Positions 26,383 through 37,780 of a stretch of 64,000 bases of DNA are shown here, in pieces. Within the stretch, counting starts at the first letter, position 1. Every line of letters begins with the position of its first letter. The stretch covers positions 1,683,500 through 1,747,499 of the forward strand of contig CM046844.1 of the NCBI GenBank assembly GCA_025618425.1. The letters run 5' to 3'. Both the position numbers and the translations under genes were made by a program. Origin of the DNA: Heliocidaris tuberculata (Eukaryota; Echinodermata; Echinoidea; Camarodonta; Echinometridae). The notes under the pieces were generated by a model. That model saw nothing but the letters and a program-made list of their open reading frames with translations, was not told the origin of the DNA and did no database searches.

Positions 26383-28276
26383 GGTGCGTCTCCATCAGCC
26401 CGAGTTTGCTCAAGCTCGAGATTCTAGCCCGATCAGCGCTTCTCTAGAAAAAAAGTCCGAGTTTGAAAAACCCCGTCTCCACCAGCCCGAGTCGAGCGAT
26501 TCCCGCTCGTTCTTGGAATAAACTCGAGCTTCAGAGCATGTGCACTTCGAAGATGGAAAATTGAAAAAAATATATAGGATAATTGAAGAGAAAAGAGCAA
26601 AGAAATACATAAGGAAAATATAAAAAGAGAGAAGGAAAAACAAAGAAATACATAAGAATAGAAATAAGAATAGATAATTGGGAAAACAAAGAAATATATA
26701 AGGAGCAAAAGGAGAGAAGGAAAAACAAAGTAATACATAAGAAAGAATGAAATACATAAGGAAAAAATTAAATAGAAAAACAAAGAAATATATAAGGAAA
26801 TATGAAGAAAACTGGATAGAAAGAGCAACAAAGAAATACATAAGAATAGAAAGAAGAATAAATAATGGGGAAAACAAAGAAATACATAAGGAGAAAAAAT
26901 AGAAGGAAAAACAAAGTAATACATAAGAAACAAAGAAATACATAAGGAAACAGATAAAATAGAAAGAAAAACAAAGAAATACATATAAGGAAACAGATAA
27001 AATAGAAAAAAAAACAAAGAAATACATAAGGAAACAGATAAAATAGGAAGAAAAACAAAGAAATACATAAGGAAATATAAAGAGAAGAGGACAGAAAGAA
27101 CAAAGAAATACATAAACAAACAAAGGAAAGAGGATAGCAAGATCGAAGAACAGAAAATGGGGAAAACAAAGAAATACATAAGGAAGAGATAAAGATAGAG
27201 AAGGAATACAAAGAAATATAAAGGGAAGAGGTTAAAAAAGAAGAACAAAGAAATACATATGAATAGATAGAAGAGTAGACAACAGGAAAACAAAGAAATA
27301 CAAAAGGAAAGGATAAAAAGATAGAAGAAAACAAAAAAATACATAAAGAATCATAAAGTAAAGAGGATAACAAGAAGAACAAAGAAATAAGAAGAACAAA
27401 GAAATATATAAGAAATTAAAGAAGAATTTAAAAAATGGAAAAACAAAGAAATACATAAGGAAAAAGATAAAATAGAAAGAAAAATAAAGAAATACATATG
27501 AAGAGAAGAGGAGAGAAAGAAGGACAAAGAAATACATTAGAATAGAAAAAAGGAATAAATAATGAGGAAAACAAAGAAATATATAAGGAGAAAAAAGAGA
27601 GAAGGAAAAATAAAGTAATATATAAGAAACAAAGAAATACATGAGGGAAAAGATAGAATAGAAAGAAAAATAAAGAAATACATAAGAAAATATAAAGAGA
27701 AGAGGACAGAAAGAACAAAAATACATAAACAAAGAAAAGAGGATAGCAAGATCGAAGAACAGAAAATGGGAAAAACAAAGAAATACATAAGGAAAAGACA
27801 AAAAGAGAGAAGAAAAATGAGAAATATATAAAGAAAATAGGATAGCAAGAAGAACAAAGAAATACATAAGAATAGAAAGAAGAATAAAGAATGGGGAAAA
27901 CAAAGAAATACATAAGGAAAAAAAAGAAAGAAGAAAAAACAAAGAAATACATAAGGAAAAGGTGGAAAGAGAGAAGAAAATCAAGAAATACATAAGGAAA
28001 ATAACATTTCTAGGATTGGTGTCATGAATAAATTAACCCGAGTCAAAACCCGAGTGCGTCTTCACCTGAGAATTAGCGGGCTAATTCGCCAAATAGCGCG
28101 CTATTTCACAAAAAAACCCGAGTTGACTTAGGCTTCTAGCTCGAGCTAGAAACCCACGAAATAGCCCGCTAATTGCGTCTTCACTACAAACTAGCTCGAG
28201 CTAGTTCTGATCGGGTTAGTTTCCCGGATCAGAATTAGCGGGCTATTTTGGAAACTCGGGCTGATGAAGACGGGCC
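26383..28276. mobile_element. 1.9-kb TA-flanked inverted-repeat element with a minisatellite core
   Basis: The left end reads GGTGCGTCTCCATCAGCCCG and the right end, reverse-complemented, GGCCCGTCTTCATCAGCCCG. TA stands outside each end (26381-26382, 28277-28278). Both terminal regions are rich in the same words: CCCGAGTT, GCTCGAG, TAGCCCG, GATCAG. The left terminal region is about 180 bp and the right about 250 bp. The ~1.4 kb between them is an A-rich tandem array. There is no transposase frame, so any movement would need help in trans. A TA duplication fits several superfamilies, so I do not assign one. Confidence 0.75.
26590..28003. repeat. A-rich minisatellite of CAAAGAAATACATAAGGAAA units
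   Basis: The core AAAGAAATACATAAG recurs more than twenty times, separated by variable A/G-rich spacers such as AGAAGAAAA or GATAAAATAGAAAG. Some longer blocks recur (GATAGCAAGATCGAAGAACAGA occurs near 27133 and 27742), indicating higher-order duplication. Because the + strand almost lacks TTA, CTA and TCA, the minus strand has long open frames in all three phases (up to 303 codons) encoding YFFVFL-like strings. These are artefacts of composition. Confidence 0.9.
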
Positions 28277-30493
28277 TAATATCTGAGAAATAATGTTCTC
28301 ATCAATGATAAGTTTGTGATGTTGAAATGAAATTGATTAGGTATTGTCATTCATATGAATGAAATGTTGATTTTTGATTTGCTCTTTTTTCCTAAATCCA
28401 AATTCATATTAAAAACAAATGGTTTATTGATCAGTACAATTGGCCAAACAGGAAGTGATATGGTCTGTATTTCTCTCTGTTCAAATCTGATACTGTGTTT
28501 GTATCAAAGCAAAAGGGGATATTTAGTGTGACTGTAAATTTCAATCAGAGGGAGTAGCAGAAATGCCTAGCAGTCCCTTGACAGATCACTGGCCCTGCGG
28601 GCTCCCACGAAAGGCAGGGTTCAACCACCCCATCAGCTGCAGCATGCAGAGAAACGATAAAGGAGATGAGAAAAGTCCAGAAAGCAAAGAAATCTTTCCT
28701 AAATACTTGATTGGATTGATTGAAAATATAACCTGATGAACTTTTATCTTCTCCCTCAACTTCCCAAGATTGTTTTCTCCCCGGGCTATTTAAACTTTTC
28801 CTGCAAAGTCTCAAAATATCGGTGTTTGTTGTAAATCTTTGTGAGCTACATCAATATCAAAATGTTGCTAGAGATTTGTCTTACCCAAATCCAGGGTTAG
28901 ATTTATGTCATGAACATGAAAGTTTGATTGACTGGGTGAAATGTAGACAAATGAAATCACTGGAATATTCTGAGAGCAGTCAGTGGCAGTCTTTGATATG
29001 ACTGGAGAAATATGAAGATTGGTCTTTTATGGGATTTGACATTCATAAGAAAAGAATACCAGAAAAAAGGCAACTTTACTGTCTCTTTTTTTCTGCTTAA
29101 AAACTTTGAATTGAAACCTATTTTATTGCAATAAAAATAAACATACATTTTTTAAGATAATCTTCTTTAATTTCAAACAGTATATTTAATTATTGTCCAT
29201 ATACCAAAGTAATGAGTTAATTGAAAAAATTGTACTGAACTTCACTAGCATGTAATGTATATAGCCTTAAGTCTCCATTCTTGAGAAATTGAGAAGAACG
29301 TTGGCAAGTTATCAGTGCTGAACTATGAGAGTGTGGGATTCTTTCAGACAGCTCTTAAATTTCTGTTTTCATTTGTGATTTTATTTCAGTGGGAAATGAG
29401 AATGTAATAGAGCAGATGTTTTGTTTATGGATGAAAGACAATATCACACTTTTGGGAGAGCTCTTTCGACCTCCCAAAATATCCATGTAGGAAGGTTCAA
29501 CCTGAGAATGGTGGTGGTCTCAGCATCAAACTCATGTTAAAAGACATTATTTAACATTGTAAAGTGATGATGCATAAGTGAATAAAAATGTTCAGGGCAG
29601 CAAGATTTACATAGTATTTGTGAAGAAATTATTCTTTCTAAATTCTTATGAGAAAAAAGTGCAAAACTTGCAATTTTTGATGTATTGGGATGAGGAAATG
29701 CATGTTTGTAGTACTAATAGGCATTTTTATGTCATTTCATTCATTGGAGAGTAGTAAAATTTGTACATTACAGTAGAGAATGACCTGACCTGGTTGCCAA
29801 TTTGAGGATTCTTTTGGAGAATATGACTTAAAAAGTTTTTTTTTATTCTTACTTTCTTTAAGCTTGCCATATTTTCCCAAATCTTCACAGATTTGTTTCT
29901 CTTAATAATTTGATACTATCAAAGATTTGCTAATATAGTAGGTCAGTTGAGCACTGAAAGGGAAGAAAGTATTTTGCTGCAGAAGAATTTTTCTGAATCT
30001 ATAAAAGATCTCTATTCAATCGATATCTCTCTCTCATTGATATTTCATGGAATTTCCAGCAAATATGATATCTACTATCAATCAAAGTGAAGACAAAAGA
30101 CGAAAAAAGAACTCGCTTTCCCCCGCCCTCTTTGCCGACTCATTATTTATTGTGCTGAGATATGATTTCATCACTTCGATTCCAAAGCGCTCGCAGGCAC
30201 AAGGAGCCTTTTAAATGTGTCCAAACAGTTTGACCATAGTCTGAATTCCAATCTGTGATGATGTTATGATAGTATCAGTGCAGCTGGGTGCCTGTAAATA
30301 CAATTCTGCATACAATAATTTAGATTTAGACTACTCCAAACCAGGTTCAGTGTTGATCATCATTGTATAGCTTCTTCTTACCATCTCAATACTTTAGTCA
30401 CACCAACAAACCAATTTCATACTTGACCAAAAACTGACTGATATTTGGCTATTTGGGGGGTAATATAAGTTTGTGTTTTGTGTTCTGTCTATT

Positions 30494-31091
30494 GTCATGG
30501 AGGTCCCTGGGAAAATTATTGCTTACAGTTTAAAGAGAAAGTTGAGTTCTAGTCATGCGATTACATTGTGAAAGAGACTGTCTCAAAGCAATTGGGAAAG
30601 GTTGATTATATAGCACATAGGAATTGGTGTATGCTGTTAGGTTTTGGAACCGCCAAGATGATAAGAAATTGACTCAGTCCTGCTGAGAGTCACATGCACT
30701 GCACACAGAAATGGGTATATGGGACTGCACACAGATGTGGCATGAATGTTTGGCCCCCAAAATTCTGCTATTTTTCGTCATATTTGGAATATAAGGGCAT
30801 TTGAAGAGAAATCCTTTTCAGTAGACATTTCTACTATGATGTTATTCCAAACTGGCATAAAAGGAATGAGAAAGCTCACAAATTATTTTTCACTTTTCCC
30901 AGAACTCAGCCTTCCTTTAAAATATATACTGACTAGGGTATTGTTGATGTGATGGGTATTGTTTTGATATTGAAGGCTTTTTTTGTTCCTCTAATGAAAA
31001 TCTACATCAGGGGCACATTACTTAGTGCTGTCCATATTCTTTGAACTTTAAACTGTAAGGAATAATTTCCCCAGGGACCTTCTATGACATC
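30494..31091. mobile_element. Outer inverted-repeat element disrupted by a nested MITE
   Basis: Left arm TCATGGAGGTCCCTGGGAAA continues to GCTTACAGTTTAAAG. The right arm at 31045-31091 is its imperfect reverse complement (CTTTAAACTGTAAGGAATAA through CCAGGGACC to TATGACATC). The arms are about 40 bases. The MITE at 30534 landed on a TTTAAA at the inner end of the left arm. Confidence 0.65.
30534..30916 (-). mobile_element. TTAA-flanked MITE, family A copy 2 (inverted)
   Basis: TTAA lies at 30530-30533 and 30917-30920. The ends are AGAGAAAGTTGAGTTCTAG and, reverse-complemented, AGGAAGGCTGAGTTCTGGG. Internal sequence is the reverse complement of 9660-10042 and 44712-45078, e.g. GAGAAAGCTCACAAATTAT and GGAATTGGTGTATGCTG. 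Confidence 0.82.
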
Positions 31092-33965
31092 TCGAAAGTG
31101 AAATGATAGCCTAGATTTCAGGCTTTAACTGTTAGTTTTCATTGAAGTTGACTATAGATTTTCAGTATGAAATTCTTAATTTTAGGCTATTCATTTTCAA
31201 TCTCCATAGAAAGCAGTAAAAGTGTGACATAAGTTCTGTAGTATTCTATATTCCAGTTGACATTGTGTATTGAAAGATAGAATAAAATCTTAGAAGATAT
31301 GGAAATTAATATACAGTTTGTGTCGAAGGAATGATGGGGAAATTTTGATGCAGTGGGTTCTAGCATCATATGTCACACTAATTGACACATTAAGTCAACC
31401 ACTGTGACTCCCCATGACCTGTTTATGAATTCAGGTAAACAAAAAAATTGAGATGCTACCTTGAAGTTGACAAATATGTTGATTTAACCTTTTATGATAT
31501 AGGGTCAGAAGTATGACCAAGGTTAGATGTCTTATGAAAATTGCCCCCTCCCACTTCTCTGTCTCTGAGCTTGATAATAATCCCTTTCCCTGACCCTTTG
31601 ACTTTTCTTGCATCCCCTTCATTTCTGTTTCAGGGTATGGATGGAAACATGAATGTTTAATTGCATTGGATTACTGAGACAATGTTTAAATAGATAATAT
31701 TTCAGCAGAAAAGGAAATTTACACTCGAACAGAGAGAGACTTAGTTTGGAAAGCCCAACAATAGCTAAAATAATGGAATACATAAAAGTCACTGCACCCT
31801 GAGAAACTTGAAGACTCAACGTGATGATAGCAAGCCCTAAAATTGCTCCCTTACAGAAGAAAGTAATGTTTTTCGCTTGAGTGTTCCTTATGGCTTGTGC
31901 ATATGTATCATCTTGCAGTTCGATAAATAAAGTCTAATAAATTTGTGCTAAGGAAGAGGTAGTTCTATATGAAAACAGTTTTAAAACATTTTATGGTGTA
32001 CTAGCCAACAAGAGGAAAAAACACGACTTTAACCTTGCTAGTACATTCCTTCTGAAAATGCAGTGATATTTATTTTTGGATACTACCAAATTTAGTGATA
32101 TTTATATGCTATAAAAGTTATTAGTGAATGGGCTATGTAAACACAACTGACATGAGTGTGAATTTATACCTCTTCTCTAATGCACTTCTATAAGTCCAAC
32201 CATCAGAGGAAACAAATATTATGCAGCACACTTTTGCCCTGAGATTGATCAAACTTATGAAAAAATATCTCTGTAGCATTTTCATATGAAAGTGGCTGGT
32301 TCACATTTTTTTAAGTTCATATTTTTTTTAAGTTAGAGTATAGTAAGTGTTTATGTGAAGTTTACTGTGGTTAAAAGAGGGCATAGGGTAACTTTTTTTT
32401 TTTTAACCAAATGTTTCTTATTTCAGAATTTTTTTTGAAATACGAATCTGATATGTAGTTATGATTGTCTAACCATATTTTTTTGTCTACTTATTTTGTT
32501 TTGCGGTTGGTAGTAGAGAATAAGTGTGTTGTGCCATTTTTTTTCTAAACGCAGACTCACACTATTGCATTTGCAGAAGGTCAGTAGCATTAATATGCTC
32601 ATAACTTCAAAAATATGTGTTTGATATGAAACAACTAAAATTAGGTAGTTATCATCCATGATTAAGAGAGAAATCCCTGTCATATTTGAGAAATGGTATT
32701 ACATGTATAGAGGAATCAGAATTTTTGAAGCGCATTACCAGAAATTTGCTTTATGGCATGCGTGCATGCTAACACCCTTCTACCAGTTGACACGATGAAT
32801 TACATGCAAATCTTTTCACAGAGTATGGCAGAATGTCATTGAATATGGATTTCTCAAGAGCTTGTACACCAACAATATCCAGGTGTTAATATACCTTCCA
32901 TTTGAATGGTAATGGGGAGAATGTTTACAAGGGACACATGCCAGCTAAGAATTGAAAATAACCCTCTTGATAGTTGAAGAGAAATCTCTTCTCTAAGAGA
33001 TTATAGCAGGGTTAGCTACTTGAGAGGACAATAGAGGGAGGTAGAGAGGTAGAGATAGAGAGGTGGAGAGGGTTAAATATTGACAGGGGTAGGGGTGTAA
33101 AGTGGTGAAGAAGACATTTCCTCAAAAAGAGCATTCTGTTATGTTAAGAGACTGGTATTCAAGATGGATGAGTAGATTTAGAGGTGGACCACCCTTTACA
33201 AAAATTTATTCTGTGGAAGATATTTGATTTGCTTTAATTTTGAGCATTTGGGATACAGATAAATGGAATGCATGTTTTTAAGAAATATTTGATCTATTGC
33301 ATTAGAATTTTCACTTGAAAGAGACTGGACATGATTATCTCAAGCAAGATGCATAATACCATTTTTATGAAATAGAAAAGTGGACTGTGTGATGTATTTG
33401 AAAATGATGCTTGGAATTGCAAGAGATATTACAAATACACATAATTGATAAATTTACGATTCAATTATTATGAGGATTAACAAAATAGGACTGAACTGAA
33501 ATGACCATAATTCAGTGTAATTGAATGTCTAGGTTTATTTTGAATAACATATTCATATTCTCTATGGCATTATCCCTGAATTACTCTGGAGAGATATATG
33601 TGTATTCATACAGCCACAATGTAATCTTATTATATGTCCATTTAGAACAATATGACCTAATTGGATTCCTCACTAGATGTAACCATAGACAAATTTAAAT
33701 TGGCCATGTCATGTCTCTTACAACCAGTCAACTAGGCTAGCCACTGTGCTGCCAGTTACATAGAAATCAATACCATCATTGGTATCTGCACCTTTGTATA
33801 GTCCCAGCCCAATTGTTCTGGTGTGGGTAATGAGTTCCGGTTAAGGGCGGATGCCTATTGTGCAGTACAGTCGATAAATATTGTGAGCGAAGGCAGAGGT
33901 GGTGATGGACAGATGGTTTTTCTTGGGAATCAGGTCAGAAGAAAGAAAGTATGAGACAGGATGAA

Positions 33966-33992
33966 AGGGAGTGAGAGAGAGAGAGAGAGAGA
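33966..33992. repeat. (GA)n microsatellite
   Basis: About eleven GA dinucleotides. Confidence 0.85.
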
Positions 33993-34155
33993 ATAAATGC
34001 TATGTATGTGAGAATAACCGAGGCAAAAGTAATGAGAGATGGGATTGAAAATATCAAATAGATGTGATAATTATCTAAATATATAATTCATTCCTGATTT
34101 CATGTTGTGGGGAATATATAAGTGATATATTATAGGCCTAAATAAAATATCTGTT

Positions 34156-34226
34156 GTTGGGTGCCAGAAGTATTTTAACTCATATCCTTTATTTAAACAT
34201 AGATTAATGCCCTTTTGGCTCTCAAC
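34156..34226. repeat. Short palindromic element (GCCAGAAGGGCATTAA family)
   Basis: Left arm GTTGGGTGCCAGAAG runs into TTTTAACTC. The right arm TTAATGCCCTTTTGGCTC ends CTCAAC. A clean 71-bp member with an AT-rich loop. Confidence 0.7.
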
Positions 34227-36906
34227 AAACAACATAACAAATAGAGTGTATTCTTGAGTATCTGAATCTGAATCTGAAGCTCAACACTCCCATGGAGTAA
34301 AATAAGGTGGGTGGGTGTGCGCAAAAATGATAAAATATACTATTGATAATGCTGTTGCAGTTGAATTTTGAATATATAGTTTGGGGTCTTGAATGTTTAC
34401 TGTAGTTTCAGGTGTAGAATTTCAATTTATAAGTGTTATTGGAAGAAATGAGTATTTAAAAGCATCTTTGTTTGAACTGATTTTGATAAGCAGATCAACT
34501 TGGAAACTCTTTCTGAAAAACTCTCACGGTTTGGTGCAATGATTGTCCCTTCATGTCTATATTTGATGTTCATTTCGGGTACAATAGTTCCTGAAACTTT
34601 TATTATGAATATCAAACGTGAGCCTGGCACCTTTTCAACTTGTTCTGCTTTCTCTTTAAACTTTACTCTATTGTTTTCTACTAGTGCTGGCTGTGTGATA
34701 GGTCTTCTTCTGTGTACTTTCATTAACCACATATATATTTAAGGCAGAATTATGTCGAACTGATATACTTTTTTTTATAGTTTATTTTGAATAAGGTAAT
34801 AATGAAGATGAATTTATTTCCTGATTATTGCATATTATATGTTGTTCACATTCATTCTTCTCAGAGCTCTTCTTGACTCTTGTGGTCATGAAGATTTTAT
34901 CGTCCAGTGATGCATAATTTAGGTAGCACCAGAATGATGATTTTGTTTTTGATAATCTAGTGTCTTTCTGCTCTGAACTTGACCATGCACCCTTGGTCAT
35001 CGCCTCTTCTCTCATTGAGATCGTTTCACGATGAGGCCATACCAGAGCGGCACTCCTACTCCTCAGAACTTGATACAGTGCTATTGCAATGGTCTTGACA
35101 GAGGAGAAGTCATGGTGGGGTTCACAGATGACAGAAACATCGCGATGTGCCCCTTTCACTTTGTAGTATTCCTTTCAGTGATGGGGAATTAAGAGGAGGT
35201 GCTGAATAAATGTTTTGCATTGAGGTATTTATCCTTCAGAAACAAGACGTCAGCTTGAGTAGATGTCTTAGATGATACAAGAGCTATTTTCATTCATCTG
35301 TCTTGTAATCAAAGCTAGCTTCAATGGGGTACAATGAGATGGGAATGAGCGTGAGGAAGAAATGCTAGCAATGTACATGTACTTCTAAGTTCTAGGCTAA
35401 CCTACAGTAGCTGCACTGTGTAGGACACCAAAAGTGTAATGTAATTGGTAATGTACAGGGATTTTGTTTAACTATTCAATTATTTAAGAGTTAATCATTT
35501 TATTATCATGAAAGGAGATTAATTTTTTATACACGTAGGGTTGATACAAGTTGAATTTAAGTTATCCATTGGAAAAGTCAGTCACGATTGATGCATAAAA
35601 AATAAATTTTATTATTTATTTTTCAATGTTAATAGGATTTTAAGCTCAATGTTTAGTCTTTTAAAGACTAGCAAGGAGACACATGTTCAGTGTATGGACC
35701 TTGAATGCCATTCAGTATTTTCTCCTCCTCAGCCCTCCTTCACCCAACCCAAATCCCCTTAGCTCCTCCTCTTCAAATTTTGTTGGTTAGGTTTTCATTT
35801 CAAGAAAAATTGACAAACAATTATCTTGTCATCGTGTCATCCCCCTTTAGTCACCCACAAACAGGATTAAAGTATTGATCGGGTGTCCAGAGATCCTATC
35901 CAAACTATTAAGGTAGGCCCTCACAGTCTCTAAAGCAGTCAATCAACATCCCCCACCCAGTGTGAGTCTGCTGCTATAATGGGTGTAGGCCCATAGATTG
36001 GACCTTTACCTCTTGAAAAAAAGGTCTCGATTTCTGCTAGTGATGTCAAATAAGATGCTACAGAAATCTAACAAAATGAATATTGAATTTCAAAGACTGT
36101 TGTCTGCTGAGAGATTTTGATAGGTATTATACGCTGGCTGAGTAAGAAGCAAATCAAAATGGAGAAATTAAATGGTTAATGATAAAAAGTAGACCCATAT
36201 ATGCAAATCTCTGTTAGTGGTTTCCTCTGTGCAATAATCAGACTTTAAAAAAATAAATTGTTTTCATTTTGATAGTTCTCAAATAACCCTATGATATATA
36301 AGGATACCCATTTACTACATCATCTTACTATTCAGGTTAACTTTTCTGACAGTTTCTGTCAGTTTCTGTTAGTTCTGTTGAAATGACAGTTCGTCACCAG
36401 TAGTTCACAGTTACCTTTAACCTTATGCCTTGGATGTCATACCCTCTCTAATGATGCATAGTAGTTTCTACATCCCCCACAGAGCTCTTTATATCAGTGT
36501 TTTCATAGAAGGTTTATACTAATGATACTTGAAGGTTAATATATCCTAATGACAGTCCTAATGACGGGTAAAGCAGATTCAATAGATGTCTAATGGGAGA
36601 AATATTGCAAAGAAGTCTAAATTTAGCTTACACAGCCTCCAGCTTCCACAAAGATAGGCTCATTGATTTGTTAGGTAAAGAAATAAAAAGCTGCTTTGTG
36701 TTCAGAAGGACATAGCTATAAATACATTTACCGCCTACATGTACCTTCCAGTGAGAGTCTTAGTATTATAACTCCTTGGTATTATGGGGGAAAGTTTGAA
36801 AATAGGCCTACTGCACCAAACAAAACATTTAAGGAATTCATTTCATGAATACTGCCCATATTATGATGATTTGTTGTTGTAAAACAAACTTTACACATCA
36901 TCTCCC

Positions 36907-36965
36907 AAGAGTAAAATGGGCATTAACTAGAAAAAATGATATGAGATAACTCACTTCTGGCTGCC
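36907..36965. repeat. Short palindromic element, diverged
   Basis: AAAATGGGCATTAACTAG on the left and ATAACTCACTTCTGGCTGCC on the right, arranged as in the other family members but with more mismatches. Confidence 0.45.
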
Positions 36966-37740
36966 ATTATGTGAAATATATATGTATATACACACAAACA
37001 AATGAATGAATAGATTTGAAAGGATGGGCCTTAAGAAAGCTCTGTCAGCATGTCAATAGAACAATAAAATTAAAAAAATCATGAGCGTGTATTTATGGTG
37101 TATTTATGGTGTATTTTAATTATGGTGTTGATGCTATTTTAACCAGCAAATTGCATTCATCTTGTCTACTAACAAGATGTCTGTCTCTTTAAGGTCAGTG
37201 AACTTTGAGGTCATACAGGTCATTAACATTGAAGGTTACTTGATGGGTTTGTGGAGCTGTCACAAACGATTCCATTCATCAAGAATTTTGAATTTTTATT
37301 TTTTACGAGCAAAGATTCCATTAATTTCATCTATCATATTCACCGGGGGTAAACTGAATAGGAATATTTTTTACTACCACTCATAAAATAGCGGGGTTTA
37401 TTGACCCTTTGCAGTTATATTGAATTTTGTATAAAACAACATTCAGTTTAATTCAATGACAGTGTAGTTGTGACTGCAGTGTTATTGTAAACACTTGTGG
37501 GATTTTGAAACAGACTTTCAGGGTCCAGCACAATGCAAGAAATCCTTTGGAAAAACACCAACAAAAAGTATCCGTCCCTTTAAAAGAATTTATCGGTGAA
37601 AAGATTCCTTTGATTTGGAGCTGAAATAGAGATTTAATGACCGCTCACTCAAAAGACAATTTCACAGAGAGTTCTGATGGTATGAAGAGAGCCTTTTGCT
37701 CACCGTGATCATTTGGACAATTGAGGCTATACAGAGGCCA

Positions 37741-37780
37741 TCTCTCTTTCTCTCTTTCTCGCTCTCTCTCTCTCTCCCTT
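37741..37780. repeat. (CT)n pyrimidine tract
   Basis: Imperfect CT repeat with occasional TTT and G interruptions. Confidence 0.8.

Noticed and set aside
26410..27993. Several minus-strand open frames of 170-303 codons rich in Phe/Leu/Tyr/Ser, resembling membrane proteins
   Set aside because: They lie in all three frames over an A-rich tandem repeat that lacks stop triplets on the other strand, and their sequence simply follows the repeat period.
34782..35159. 125-codon minus-strand open frame
   Set aside because: About the length expected once or so by chance in this window; no recognisable domain or splice context. Not excluded as an exon.
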